Source: JACTMZ01 sp044359955 (GTDB lineage Bacteria; Verrucomicrobiota; Verrucomicrobiia; Chthoniobacterales; JACTMZ01). From it: a stretch of 64,000 bases of DNA. Positions 33,378 through 43,371 of this stretch are shown here, in pieces (within the stretch, counting starts at the first letter, position 1; every line of letters begins with the position of its first letter). The DNA is taken from contig JBIKLF010000004.1 in NCBI GenBank assembly GCA_044359955.1, positions 1-64,000 on the forward strand, read 5' to 3'. The position numbers were made by a program, and so were the translations under genes. Under the pieces are notes generated by a model. It was not told the DNA's origin. It did no database searches and saw only the letters and a list, made by a program, of their open reading frames with translations.

Positions 33378-33769
33378 CGGGCATGTCCCTCCAAAAGCTC
33401 CCTCGGCACGATGGACAGCGCGGCTGCGTTGGTCGCCTCCAGGCTCACTTGCGGCGCCTTGCCGGCTTCGCAGGCTTCGAGCCAGCGGCCCGCGCAGAGG
33501 CACCAGTGGTCGCCGGGCTTGAGGCCGGGGAAGTCATACTGCGGGACGGGGGTGGAGAGGTCGTTGCCGCGGGATTTGGAAAACTCGAGGAACTCGGCGG
33601 TCATGATCGCGCAAACCGTATGCGAGCCTTGATCCTGCGCGCAGGTGTGGCAGTGGCCGTCCCGGAAAAAACCGGTGGCCGGATCGAAACTGCAGGGCTG
33701 GAGCGGTCCGCCGAGCACATTGCGTGCGGTCTCCTCTCCTTCGCTCTGGGCCAGATCGCGGACAGACAT
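33374..33769 (-). CDS. DUF2237 family protein
   Basis: A 131-residue protein of unknown function from family DUF2237. Recognisable are NVLGGPLQPCSFDPATGFFRDGHC, GSHTVCAIMTAEFLEFSKSRGNDLSTP and FPGLKPGDHWCLCAGRW, with seven cysteines that may bind metal. It is 4 bp downstream of the deoxyhypusine-synthase-like gene, and its last 4 bp overlap the SNF2 start. Its function cannot be inferred from this context alone. Confidence 0.9.
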   Translation of the reverse strand: MSVRDLAQSEGEETARNVLGGPLQPCSFDPATGFFRDGHCHTCAQDQGSHTVCAIMTAEFLEFSKSRGNDLSTPVPQYDFPGLKPGDHWCLCAGRWLEACEAGKAPQVSLEATNAAALSIVPRELLEGHAR

Positions 33770-33773
33770 AAGT

Positions 33774-34745
<972 letters not shown>

Positions 34746-34749
34746 AGGA

Positions 34750-35820
34750 TCAGAGTTTGACGTGGAAAGATTCACCCGGTTTGACCGAGTGACAGAAGGC
34801 GGCCAGCAGTCTGGCCATGGCCTGGAGATCGTCGAGGTCGATGACTTCGACCGGCGAGTGCATGTAGCGGTTGGGCAGTCCGAGTGAAGCGGTGGGAATG
34901 CCGCCGCGTTGGAGGAAAAAGGCGTCGGCATCGGTGCCGGTGCGGCGCGGGTTGGCCTCGCGTTGGACGGGAATGTTTTCTTTGGCGGCGACCTCGAGGA
35001 GGCGCTGGACGACGACCGGGTGGTTCGAACTTCCGAAAGAAATGACCGGACCCTTTCCCAAGCGGACATCGCCGTGCTTGGGTTTCGAGCAATTCGGGAT
35101 ATCGGTCCCGTGGGTCACGTCGACCACGAGCGCCACATCCGGCTGCAGCGAATAAGCGGCCATGGTGGCGCCATAGAGGCCGTTCTCTTCCTGCACCGTG
35201 GAGACGGCCGTGACGCAAACCTTGGGCGGTTTAGCCGCCAGCTGGCGCAGGGCTTCGCCGGCGGACCAGACCCCGATGCGGTTGTCGCAGCCGCGGGCTG
35301 CCACGCGGTTGTTTTGCAGACGCTCAAACCCGTCGGCATAGGTGATGGAATCCCCCACCCGCGCGAGCTTTTCCGCTTCCGCCTTCGATCCGGCGCCGAT
35401 GTCGATATACATCTCGTGAAGTTCCGGCACCTTTTTGCGGTCGTCCGGCTCCTGCAAATGAATGGCCAGCGATCCGGTCACGCCCGAGATGGTGCCTTGC
35501 GGACCGTGGACGTGGACGCGCTGCCCGCGGAAAAGCGCGCGGTCGATGCCTCCGATTCCCTGGACGAAAAGAAAACCATCTTCATTGAGGTGCGAGACCA
35601 TGAAGCCCAGTTCGTCGATGTGCCCGGCCAGCACGACGTGCGGTCTCTTGCTTTGCTCGCCCAGCCGCGCGAAGGCATTGCCGTAAGCATCGGTGGTGAA
35701 TTCGTCGCAGTGCGGTTTGACGTAATCCGCCCACACCCGCTGTGCACCCGCCTCGAAGCCGGAGGGCGACGGTGTGACGATGAGCTTTTCGAAGAATTTG
35801 AGCGGTGCTTTATCCACCAT
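34750..35820 (-). CDS. M42 family metallo-aminopeptidase
   Basis: A 356-residue cocatalytic zinc aminopeptidase of the M42/FrvX type. Metal and catalytic residues are visible in LAGHIDELGFM (His, Asp), ARGCDNRIGVWSA (Asp), TVQEENGLYGA (Glu-Glu), VVDVTHGTD (Asp) and RYMHSPVEVI (His). M42 enzymes form dodecamers and trim short peptides in the cytoplasm. The ATG at 35820 is chosen over an upstream TTG. It is the first gene of an operon with the DHS-like, DUF2237 and SNF2 genes. An endoglucanase annotation sometimes given to this family is not supported. Confidence 0.92.
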   Translation of the reverse strand: MVDKAPLKFFEKLIVTPSPSGFEAGAQRVWADYVKPHCDEFTTDAYGNAFARLGEQSKRPHVVLAGHIDELGFMVSHLNEDGFLFVQGIGGIDRALFRGQRVHVHGPQGTISGVTGSLAIHLQEPDDRKKVPELHEMYIDIGAGSKAEAEKLARVGDSITYADGFERLQNNRVAARGCDNRIGVWSAGEALRQLAAKPPKVCVTAVSTVQEENGLYGATMAAYSLQPDVALVVDVTHGTDIPNCSKPKHGDVRLGKGPVISFGSSNHPVVVQRLLEVAAKENIPVQREANPRRTGTDADAFFLQRGGIPTASLGLPNRYMHSPVEVIDLDDLQAMARLLAAFCHSVKPGESFHVKL

Positions 35821-35897
35821 GACACTATGCAAACCGCGGACAGCCGGGGCAAGACCTCGACGGCGAAAAGTGCTTCGGGCAGACTTTTCCGCCCGTC

Positions 35898-37229
35898 ATG
35901 ACCTTCACCCGCACCACTCTCCGGGAGTTACGCCCGACCCTGCGGCTGGCGGCGCCCATCACGGCCGGTCAGGTCGGGCAAATGCTGCTCGGGGTGGCGG
36001 ATATCGTCATGGTCGGGCACGTCGGAACCATGGCCTTGGCCGCCTGCTCTTTTGCCAACAACATTCTGATGGTCTTTGCCATTGCCGGCTTCGGCGTGCT
36101 CACCGCCGTCTCGGTGCGCGTTTCCCACGCGCACGGGGCCGGAAGCACCGATGCGATGGCCCGCGCTTTTCATGCCGGGATCGGACTCTCGGTCATCGGT
36201 GGTGTGATCTGCGCGGCGGCCATGCACCTCATTTATCCGCTTTTCCACTATCTGGGTCAGGCTCCCGGCGTGGTCGAGGGGGCGCGGGCTTACACGTTGA
36301 TCGTGGCGTGGTCGCTCATTCCCGCCTGGCTGACCGCCGCCGCGCGGAACTACCTTGACAGCCAATCGCGTCCGTGGCCGTCCTTTTGGATCATGTTCGG
36401 AGGCGTCGGGCTCAACGTGCTCCTCAATTGGATTCTGATTTACGGCAACTTGGGAGCACCGGCTCTGGGATTGGAGGGCGCCGGATGGGCCACCTTGATC
36501 AGTCGCGTGGTGGTTATTGTCGGTCTGATTTGGTTCGTCCTCGCCGGGCGCAGCGCGCCATCCGTGCGCTGGAAAGCGGATCTGGAGTGGTGGCGTGAGC
36601 AGTTGGCCTTGCTCCGGTTGGGCGTGCCCACGGGTTTGCAATTGCTCAGTGAGGTCGGGGCCTTCTCCGCCGCCGCCTTGCTCATCGGACATCTCGGGGC
36701 GGTGCCGCTTGCCGCGCACCAGATTGCCATCACCTGCGCCGCCACGACTTTCATGTTTCCGCTTGGCATTTCCATGGCAGCCACCGTGCGGATTGGGCAG
36801 GCCCTCGGCAGTGGCCGCAAAGAGCTACTCCGTCCGATCGGGGCGGGAGCTTGGCTAATCGGAAGTATCGTCATGGCGGCCTTCACGGTTGTCCTCTTCA
36901 CCTCCGGTCACCTCATCGCGCGCGCCTTCGTGAGCGATCCTGCGGTGATTGCCATCGCCGCGCAGCTTCTCATCATCGCCGGCATTTTCCAATTGGTGGA
37001 CGGCGTGCAGGTCGTCGGATCCGGACTGCTGCGCGGCTTGCGTGACACCAAGGTCCCGATGTGGATCAACATCATCGCCTATTGGTTCATCGCGCTGCCG
37101 CTGGGTGGGTGGCTGACTTTCACCCGGGGGCAAGGAGCCGCCGGCATGTGGTTAGGACTGGCTTGGGGGATCGCCTTTGCCTCGGTCTTTCTCGTGCTGC
37201 GCTTCATGGCCAAGACACGTGCCGCGTGA
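35898..37229 (+). CDS. MATE family multidrug/cation antiporter
   Basis: A 443-residue, 12-helix protein of the MATE superfamily, NorM-like. It begins with MTFTRTTLRELRPTLRLAAPITAGQVGQMLLG and VADIVMVGHVG, the typical first helices with conserved Asp, and has the repeat in the second half (PTGLQLLSEVGAFSAAALLIGHLG, AAHQIAITCAAT). It would extrude cationic compounds in exchange for Na+ or H+. It is divergent from the M42 gene with a 77-bp spacer. Substrate unknown. Confidence 0.94.
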   Translation: MTFTRTTLRELRPTLRLAAPITAGQVGQMLLGVADIVMVGHVGTMALAACSFANNILMVFAIAGFGVLTAVSVRVSHAHGAGSTDAMARAFHAGIGLSVIGGVICAAAMHLIYPLFHYLGQAPGVVEGARAYTLIVAWSLIPAWLTAAARNYLDSQSRPWPSFWIMFGGVGLNVLLNWILIYGNLGAPALGLEGAGWATLISRVVVIVGLIWFVLAGRSAPSVRWKADLEWWREQLALLRLGVPTGLQLLSEVGAFSAAALLIGHLGAVPLAAHQIAITCAATTFMFPLGISMAATVRIGQALGSGRKELLRPIGAGAWLIGSIVMAAFTVVLFTSGHLIARAFVSDPAVIAIAAQLLIIAGIFQLVDGVQVVGSGLLRGLRDTKVPMWINIIAYWFIALPLGGWLTFTRGQGAAGMWLGLAWGIAFASVFLVLRFMAKTRAA

Positions 37230-37234
37230 TCGTT

Positions 37235-37258
37235 GGTATCGGCATCCTGCCGATGATG
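37235..37258. repeat. REP-like half element, family C
   Basis: GGTATCGGCATCCTGCCGAT and a few more bases repeat the left hairpin of the element at 27145-27208, without its right half. It begins 6 bp after the MATE stop codon, a position much like the full copy behind pdxH. Confidence 0.7.
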
Positions 37259-37302
37259 TCCTGTCGTCACGGAGAGAATTTCCGCGACGCCTGCCCGCTC
37301 TC

Positions 37303-38457
37303 TCAGTGGCCCAGCGCGTAGGCCAAGTGCGGGGTATACAGCTTCGGCTCGAGGAGAAAACTGTCATGGCCCTTCTCCGAATGCACGGTGAGGCGCAAAT
37401 GCGGGACGCCTGCTTTTTTCAGCTCGGAACAGATTTCCGACTGATAGTCCGGGTAAAAGCAGCAATCGCTGTCGATCGTGAAGACGAGATACTGCTGGTC
37501 TTTGCAGCGGCCAAAAAGCGGCTGCCAGCCGGATTGCTTGGCGTCCTCGTAAAGGTCGAACTGCTGCCAGGCGTCGATGATGCGCAAGTAGGAATTGGCA
37601 TCGAAGCGTTTCACGAATTTTTGCCCCTGATAGAGCATGTAGCTCTCGAGGGAGCTGGAGATGTCATACCACGGCAGATCGGTCTCCGGCCGGACGATAT
37701 CGACGCGTGCGCGCTCTTCGATGACGTCGGCATAGAGGAATGTCTTGTGGCTGATCATGCGGGCCAGCGCCAGCCCGTGCACCGGACCCGGCGAGCCGTA
37801 ATAGTCCCCTCCCCGGAATTCCGGATCCCGCGTGATGGCGATGATCTGCTCCAGGTTGTGCATTTGCTGCAGGCCGTGGGAGCGGATACCGGTGCCGATG
37901 GTGATCACGTTCGCCACGCGGTCCGGCCAATGCACGGCGAAGTCGAGGGCCATCATACCGCCGAGGGAGGTGCCGACCACGGCATGAAGTTTTTCGATGC
38001 CGAGATTTTCGAGCAGTGGAAGTTGCGAGCGGACGATGTCATGCACGGTGATCCGCGGAAAATCACCGGCATAAACCTTGCCGGTGGCCGGATTGACCGA
38101 GCAGGGGCCAGTCGAACCGTAGCAGCCGCCGAGGTAGTTGGCACAAATGATGAAATACTTGTTGGTATCCAGGGCGCGGCCGGGGCCGACAAAGCCGTCC
38201 CACCAACCGGTGTGCAGTTCCTCGGTCCACCGTCCGTCAAGGCCCGGCACGTCTTGGTTGCTCCCCGCGGCGTGCTGGCTGCCGCTCAAGGCATGGAAGA
38301 GGACCACGGCATTGGAGCGGTCGGCGTTGAGTTCTCCGTAGGTCTCATAAGCAATGGTCACACCGGCCAAAACAGAACCTCCCGCGGTGACGAAAGGATC
38401 GTCCGCGCTCCCGAAAGTGTGAAACCGGGTTTCGACTTTGCCGATGCCTTTGCTCAT
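37303..38457 (-). CDS. metX: Homoserine O-acetyltransferase
   Basis: An alpha/beta-hydrolase of 384 residues that acetylates homoserine with acetyl-CoA, the entry step of methionine synthesis. Signatures are VLFHALSGSQHAAG, WWDGFVGPGRALDT, the nucleophile serine in VVGTSLGGMMAL and the late catalytic His in SEKGHDSFLLE. It follows metY by 10 bp on the same strand. Some relatives use succinyl-CoA; the pairing with metY favours acetylation. Confidence 0.94.
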   Translation of the reverse strand: MSKGIGKVETRFHTFGSADDPFVTAGGSVLAGVTIAYETYGELNADRSNAVVLFHALSGSQHAAGSNQDVPGLDGRWTEELHTGWWDGFVGPGRALDTNKYFIICANYLGGCYGSTGPCSVNPATGKVYAGDFPRITVHDIVRSQLPLLENLGIEKLHAVVGTSLGGMMALDFAVHWPDRVANVITIGTGIRSHGLQQMHNLEQIIAITRDPEFRGGDYYGSPGPVHGLALARMISHKTFLYADVIEERARVDIVRPETDLPWYDISSSLESYMLYQGQKFVKRFDANSYLRIIDAWQQFDLYEDAKQSGWQPLFGRCKDQQYLVFTIDSDCCFYPDYQSEICSELKKAGVPHLRLTVHSEKGHDSFLLEPKLYTPHLAYALGH

Positions 38458-38467
38458 AGACCGGTGG

Positions 38468-39754
38468 TTACTTCGCCGCGGCCAAAGCTTGGTCGATATC
38501 TTCGAGCAGGTCAGCCGGATCCTCGAGGCCGACGGAAAGACGGATGAGTTCCGGCGTGATCCCGGCCCCGCGCTGTTGTTCCTCGTTAAGCTGGGAATGC
38601 GTGGTCGTGGCCGGGTGGATGGCCAGGCTCTTGGCGTCGCCCACATTGGCCAGATGGGAGAAAAGTTGGAGAGCCTCGATGAACTTCTTCCCGGCCGCGG
38701 CTCCGCCCTTGATGCCGAAGACGACCATGGATCCCCCCTTGCCGTGGAGATACTTCTGGTTGAGTTCATGGTAAGGATCGTTTTTCAGCCCGGGATAACG
38801 GACCCACTCGACGTCAGGGTGCTTTTCGAGGTGCTCGGCGACAGCCAGCGAGTTGGCGCAATGTTTCTCCATGCGCAGCGGCAGGGTTTCGATGCCTTGC
38901 AAGAAAAGCCACGAGTTGTCCGGCGCGATGCAGGCGCCGAGGTTGCGCAGCGGGACGGTGCGCATGCGCAGGATGAAGGCGAGCGGAGCGAGCGGGGCCG
39001 GCAAGTCGTGGCCCCAGCGGAGACCATGGTAGCTGTTGTCCGGATTGTCGTAGAGCGGATGCTTTCCCGCAGCCCAGTTGAAACGGCCGCTGTCGACCAC
39101 CACGCCGCCAATGCCCGTGCCGTGGCCGCCCATCCATTTGGTCAGCGAATGAATGACAATATCCGCCCCGAAATCGAGCGGTTTGGTCAGATATGGCGTG
39201 GAGAAGGTGGCATCGACAATGAGCGGGAGGCCGTGGTCGTGGGCAACCTTCGCCACTTTCTCCAAGTCGACGACCTCGAGCGCAGGGTTGGAGACCGTTT
39301 CGACAAAAAGGGCGCGTGTCTTGTCGTCGATGGCGTTGGCGAAATTTTGCGGGTCATTCGAATCGACGAATTTCACCTTGATCCCGAGGGCGGGGAGAAT
39401 GTCGCTGAATTGCGTGTAGGTGCCGCCGTAGAGGTTGCGGGCGCTGACAATATTGTCGCCGGCCGAGGCAAGGTTGATGATCGAATAGAAAACGCCGGCC
39501 GTTCCCGAGGCGACTCCCAGCCCGCCCATCTCGGGCGCACCTTCGAGCAAGGCCACACGCTTCTCCAGCACGTCGGTCGTGGGATTCATCAGCCGGGTGT
39601 AAATGTTGCCCAGCTCCTTGAGGGCGAAGAGATTCGCGGCATGCTCGGTGCTTTTGAAGACGAACGAGCTGGTCCGGTAAACGGGCACCGCGCGGGAGAG
39701 GGTCGTGGGGTCAGGCTGCTGGCCTCCGTGGAGGCAGATAGTGTCGAATCGCAT
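38468..39754 (-). CDS. metY: O-acetylhomoserine sulfhydrylase
   Basis: PLP enzyme of 428 residues that makes homocysteine directly from O-acetylhomoserine and sulfide. The start MRFDTICLHGGQQPDPTT, ASGTAGVFYSIINLA, the PLP lysine in IVIHSLTKWMGGHG and SVGLEDPADLLEDI at the C-terminus are typical of this group rather than cystathionine synthase. It is co-transcribed with metX (10-bp gap). The 80-bp upstream spacer shows no SAM riboswitch that I can recognise. Confidence 0.95.
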   Translation of the reverse strand: MRFDTICLHGGQQPDPTTLSRAVPVYRTSSFVFKSTEHAANLFALKELGNIYTRLMNPTTDVLEKRVALLEGAPEMGGLGVASGTAGVFYSIINLASAGDNIVSARNLYGGTYTQFSDILPALGIKVKFVDSNDPQNFANAIDDKTRALFVETVSNPALEVVDLEKVAKVAHDHGLPLIVDATFSTPYLTKPLDFGADIVIHSLTKWMGGHGTGIGGVVVDSGRFNWAAGKHPLYDNPDNSYHGLRWGHDLPAPLAPLAFILRMRTVPLRNLGACIAPDNSWLFLQGIETLPLRMEKHCANSLAVAEHLEKHPDVEWVRYPGLKNDPYHELNQKYLHGKGGSMVVFGIKGGAAAGKKFIEALQLFSHLANVGDAKSLAIHPATTTHSQLNEEQQRGAGITPELIRLSVGLEDPADLLEDIDQALAAAK

Positions 39755-39836
39755 GGTTTTTATCGGTGTGGAGTGGCTATGAATAGTTTCGCCTGTGGGC
39801 GGCAAGTCAATCGCAAAGGCGGCTATGACGCGATGG

Positions 39837-40598
39837 TCAGCGGAGGTATTCCGAGGCCAAGCGTCCGACGTTCGCCTCGGGGGCACGGGTGTCCTGCAGC
39901 GATGGATCCATCGCGATGAGGCCGACTGATCCGTCTGCATAGGAGACCATGGCATGGCCGTTGTGGCGGAAGTGCACGGACGGGATTTTGCCGCGGTCAT
40001 CGTCAAATCCGTAGAACTCCTCGATCATAGGCTTCTTGGCGCTGGCCGGTTTCTGGAACGCGTTGATCTGGGCTGCGGTGGCGAACACCACGGTGCGGCT
40101 CGGATTTGGGAGGTCCCAGTAGCGCAGAGGTGGTCCGCCGCTCGGCACCCACCCATTCGTTCCCGACAGCGCGACATTGTAACCGAGCCCGATGTAGCCA
40201 TGCCGGTATTTCGGTTTGAAGGGCTTGCCGGCGAAACCGAAGCTCGGATCCGGCGCCATGTTTCGCGGGACATAGGGCCCGAGGGGGCCGTTGTTCATGT
40301 CGATTGTCCGTTGCCCCTCCGGCCGCCCGAGGCTTTTACCCGACTCGAAACCAAACCACCATACCGCGCCTTTGGAGCCGTCGACCTCGCCGTTGCGGCG
40401 GTAGGGCCAGAACCGGTAGTTGTTATCACCGAGGTAGGCGGCGCCGCCAGCGGCCAGTTGCCGGATGTTGCTGGCCGAGATGGCCAGCGAGGATGTTTTG
40501 TAAGCTCCCCACACTGCGGGAGCAGCCACGCCGGCCAGCACCACCATCACGGCAATGGCGACCAGCAGTTCGGTGAGACTAAAGCCGCGCTCGCGCAT
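39837..40598 (-). CDS. Prepilin-like protein with type IV N-terminus and H-X9-DG motif
   Basis: A 253-residue secreted pseudopilin-like protein. It begins with the prepilin signal RERGFSLTELLVAIAVMVVL (cleavage after the Gly, conserved Glu5). The body ends with VHFRHNGHAMVSYADGSVG, the H-X9-DG motif common in Planctomycetota and Verrucomicrobiota. The start at 40598 lies inside the preceding PEP-CTERM gene (20-bp overlap), so the two are likely co-translated. Whether it forms a pilus is unknown. Confidence 0.88.
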   Translation of the reverse strand: MRERGFSLTELLVAIAVMVVLAGVAAPAVWGAYKTSSLAISASNIRQLAAGGAAYLGDNNYRFWPYRRNGEVDGSKGAVWWFGFESGKSLGRPEGQRTIDMNNGPLGPYVPRNMAPDPSFGFAGKPFKPKYRHGYIGLGYNVALSGTNGWVPSGGPPLRYWDLPNPSRTVVFATAAQINAFQKPASAKKPMIEEFYGFDDDRGKIPSVHFRHNGHAMVSYADGSVGLIAMDPSLQDTRAPEANVGRLASEYLR

Positions 40599-41295
40599 GG
40601 AACCTCCCTCTAATCCAAAGCGCCATCGCGGCGGCGGCCAAGAGCCAAAGCGCATGCGGTTCGGGCACGGCGACGGGTTGCCCGACTGGCGTGCCGACAA
40701 ACCCACCGGCAAAACTCCACGCATCCCAAGAACCGTCGACGAGCATGCGGTCGGAGGCGCCAATCTGCGAAGCGAACCAGTTTACTGCGGCATACTGCGG
40801 GTTGCCCGCCACGTCATATTCGAACGGACCGAGGAAGCCGCCGCCGTCGTAAATGGAGTATTCAAAATTGCCACCATACAGGTAATATTCCCAATACCCG
40901 TTGTCCCAATCGCCGCGGGTCCGCTCAATCGCCCCCTCGCGGAAGTCGATGGAGTAAATGGAATCGCCGAAACCATAACGCTCGATGACCACACTCAGGC
41001 GGCTGTCCGCGCCGGTGAGGGTCTCGATGATGACTCCACCGAAGGGTTCACGGACCACGGTCGTGCCCGCGAGTGCCGTCAGCATTTCGATGCCCGAAAC
41101 GGTTCCGTCCCAGCGATACCCCCAGGCCAGAGAGCCTGGGGTGCCTCCATCATTCCACTGGAGGACAAAGGCGGAGCGGCTTTCTCCGAGGCCAGCCCAA
41201 TAGGTGATATCGTCGAAATTGTCGACCAACTGGGCGCCCGCTCGGGGCGCTACGGCAAGGAGCAGCGCAGCGAGCGCGGCTAGGGGTATTTTCAT
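40579..41295 (-). CDS. PEP-CTERM sorting-domain surface protein
   Basis: A 238-residue exported protein. It has a signal peptide (1-21), then a beta-rich body very high in Tyr, Trp and Gly (around 110-165), and a C-terminal sorting signal VAVPEPHALWLLAAAAMALW followed by a basic tail. PEP-CTERM proteins are processed by exosortase and tied to exopolysaccharide. No exosortase gene is in the window. It overlaps the prepilin-like gene by 20 bp. Confidence 0.85.
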   Translation of the reverse strand: MKIPLAALAALLLAVAPRAGAQLVDNFDDITYWAGLGESRSAFVLQWNDGGTPGSLAWGYRWDGTVSGIEMLTALAGTTVVREPFGGVIIETLTGADSRLSVVIERYGFGDSIYSIDFREGAIERTRGDWDNGYWEYYLYGGNFEYSIYDGGGFLGPFEYDVAGNPQYAAVNWFASQIGASDRMLVDGSWDAWSFAGGFVGTPVGQPVAVPEPHALWLLAAAAMALWIRGRFHARARL

Positions 41296-41747
41296 CAGGA
41301 TGTTCTCTCTTCTTTTAATTGGGGCAAGAGAGACTCTGATGAGGCGGTCCGCGGTGGAAACGCTCAGCAAAGACCACTCCCGCACGCTTCATTTCTTGCG
41401 ATGAAGTTTTTCCGCGCACTGCCACCCGGCCGTGCACGCGTCGAGGATGAGCAGGAAGATGTTCGGACTCCCGGTTTGTGAATGCCGAAGCATTCGCCTC
41501 TCCCCTCGCCTTCGCCCGGCCGAGGCCGGACTGGCTTTGTTCCCGCTTGCGCGGGATGAAGGATTGTTACCGGATACCGCAGCGCAACTGTGGCCGATTC
41601 TCACGGCCTTCCCTTGTCTGCTCATCGGTCTCACCCGGATTTGGCCCGGGTGCTGGTCATGCAAAAGAACGCAACTCTGTTTTAAGCGGCGCGGCGGGTA
41701 GCGTCAATGACCTTGCCAAAAAATCCGCCAGCACCGTCAATCCCCGC
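41296..41747. other. Gene-free interval upstream of the PEP-CTERM gene
   Basis: About 450 bp in which I see no convincing gene. It should hold the promoter of the leftward PEP-CTERM/prepilin pair (AAGAGAGAACATCCTG precedes its ATG, a plausible ribosome site) and of the rightward small gene at 41748. A TGCGCGGGATGAAGG stretch resembles decayed repeat DNA. Confidence 0.45.
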
Positions 41748-42005
41748 ATGCGCAACTTGCACGCTTGGACCCACCGCACGGCAGACGGCGAGAAACGCGA
41801 AGTGCGTGCGGTCAAGAATCGAGGGCGTTGGCGTTTGCAGTCGAAGGTGCAGCATGAGGAGGATTGGACTTACCATGAGGTGCCCGAGCTTTCCGATTTG
41901 CAAGAGTTGCGCGAAATCCTCTGGCGCAAATACCAACGCCGCCGCGCGGCGCACGAAGACGTGCTGCTGGCCGACAAAATGCTCGCCGAATTCGGCAGCA
42001 GTTAG
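41748..42005 (+). CDS. Small conserved-looking basic protein
   Basis: An 85-residue charged protein: MRNLHAWTHRTADGEKREVRAV, a Trp-rich middle (RGRWRLQSK, EEDWTYHE) and a C-terminal helix (LQELREILWRKYQRRRAAHEDV). Codon use looks coding, and a longer upstream frame does not, so ATG at 41748 is preferred. Its stop overlaps the end of mlaA, which faces it. Family not recognised; possibly a lineage-specific nucleic-acid-binding or regulatory protein. Confidence 0.65.
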   Translation: MRNLHAWTHRTADGEKREVRAVKNRGRWRLQSKVQHEEDWTYHEVPELSDLQELREILWRKYQRRRAAHEDVLLADKMLAEFGSS

Positions 42006-42796
42006 CGCTCAACCGCCGCTTTGCGGTTTTGCATGTAGCCCGTCCGGGTTGAAATGTAGGGATCCAAGGCGTCCTTGGTCGCCATGTCGTAGCGATCCAT
42101 CTGGTCCGGCAGGCCGTGGGCACCAGACGGGGCGGACACCGCGGTGGTCCATCCCGCGCCACCGAAAATCAAACCAAGCCACGCCACGGGATTGAGCGCG
42201 GTGTCGCCCACCGTGCCGACGAGATCCCGGGAAGTGGTCGGGCCGAGCACCGGGAAAACCAGATAGGGCCCGTGGGGAATTCCCCATTTGCCGAGAGTTT
42301 GTCCGGTGTCCGCCTTGGGCACATCGGCCAGCGCGGGTATTTTGTCCGCGGGCTTCATCACTCCCCCGACGCCCGCTGTGGTGTTGACCAGAAACCGGCC
42401 GGTTTCCTTGGCCGTGCGGTCGAGGCGGCCTTGGAGCGTGTGGTTCACGAAGCGGACGGGGAAGCGGACATTTTCGTAGGCGTTGCGAATACCGCGGCGC
42501 ACCAAGTCCGGAAGAACAAACTCGTAGGCCGTGGAAAAAGGCTTCGCCACGTAGGTGTAAAGCTGGTGGTTAAACCAGAAAATACCGCGGTTGGCCGGCT
42601 CGATCGGGTCATGGACTTTAACCTCCGCCACATCGTCCCAGTCGTCGTCCTCGCCGGCCGCGGCAGCGACTTGTTGCGCCGCCACCGCACTCTTTCCCGA
42701 CGGTGCCGCGGCAGTGGGCTCCTCGGCGCGACGGGTGGCGCAACCAGCGAGGAGCAAGGCAAGGACGCCGGCCACAAGCAGCGGAAGAGTTTTCAT
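42002..42796 (-). CDS. mlaA: MlaA family outer-membrane lipoprotein
   Basis: A 264-residue lipoprotein (lipobox LLLAGC, Cys19) of the MlaA/VacJ family, which removes phospholipids from the outer leaflet. Signatures are DPIEPANRGIFWFNHQLYTYVAKP, RNAYENVRFPVRFVNHTLQG, and GPYLVFPVLGPTTSRDLVG. It starts one base inside the mlaC stop and ends the operon mlaE-F-D-C-A. In E. coli mlaA is located elsewhere, so having it in the operon is a useful link. Confidence 0.93.
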   Translation of the reverse strand: MKTLPLLVAGVLALLLAGCATRRAEEPTAAAPSGKSAVAAQQVAAAAGEDDDWDDVAEVKVHDPIEPANRGIFWFNHQLYTYVAKPFSTAYEFVLPDLVRRGIRNAYENVRFPVRFVNHTLQGRLDRTAKETGRFLVNTTAGVGGVMKPADKIPALADVPKADTGQTLGKWGIPHGPYLVFPVLGPTTSRDLVGTVGDTALNPVAWLGLIFGGAGWTTAVSAPSGAHGLPDQMDRYDMATKDALDPYISTRTGYMQNRKAAVER

Positions 42797-43371
42797 CAGG
42801 TGCGCGCCACCGACTGCCGGAGCGAGTCAAGCACGGCGACAGCACCGCCCTTTTTGACCAAGGCATCGAACTGGGCGCGGTAATTGGCCACGAAACTGAC
42901 ACCCTCGGCGAGAATGTCGGTGACCAGCCACTGGCCGCGGTCCTCCAAACGGTAGGTGACGTTGTAACGACTACCTTTGTAAACTGTGGTGGTCGGAATC
43001 TCGACCTTGCCGGCGCCGGGACTGGTAGCTTTGAGGTATTTGATCTCGGGACGTTCGCCGGGAGTGAATTTTTCGCTGTAGCTGCGGATGATCAATTTGG
43101 TGAAAAGATCCGTGGCTTCGGTTTTTTGCTCCGGAGTGAATTGTCGCCAACCGGGGCCCACCGCGCGGCGGGTCATCGACTCGAAGCAAATGTGCCGGAC
43201 CAAAATCGGCGTCAGTTGCTCCGCCATGGTGCGGCCGCCTTTGGCTTTGTTCGCGACGGCCAACACTTGATCCACCGTGGAGCGCAGGGCCGTCTCGGCA
43301 TCCTCGGTGGAGGCCCGCGAGAGAACGACCAACGCTGAGGTCAAAAGCAAGGTAAGGACGGCACGTTTCAT
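42796..43371 (-). CDS. mlaC: MlaC family periplasmic phospholipid-binding protein
   Basis: A 191-residue periplasmic shuttle. A signal peptide (about 1-20) is followed by the MlaC (Tol_Tol_Ttg2) domain: VDQVLAVANKAKGG, GPGWRQFTPEQKTEATDLFTKL and DRGQWLVTDILAEGVSFVANYRAQF. It carries lipid between MlaA and the MlaFEDB complex. Its start overlaps the mlaD stop by 4 bp. Confidence 0.92.
   Translation of the reverse strand: MKRAVLTLLLTSALVVLSRASTEDAETALRSTVDQVLAVANKAKGGRTMAEQLTPILVRHICFESMTRRAVGPGWRQFTPEQKTEATDLFTKLIIRSYSEKFTPGERPEIKYLKATSPGAGKVEIPTTTVYKGSRYNVTYRLEDRGQWLVTDILAEGVSFVANYRAQFDALVKKGGAVAVLDSLRQSVART

Noticed and set aside
39755..39836. SAM riboswitch upstream of metY
   Set aside because: The 80-bp spacer lacks the conserved SAM-I helix pattern and a terminator hairpin.
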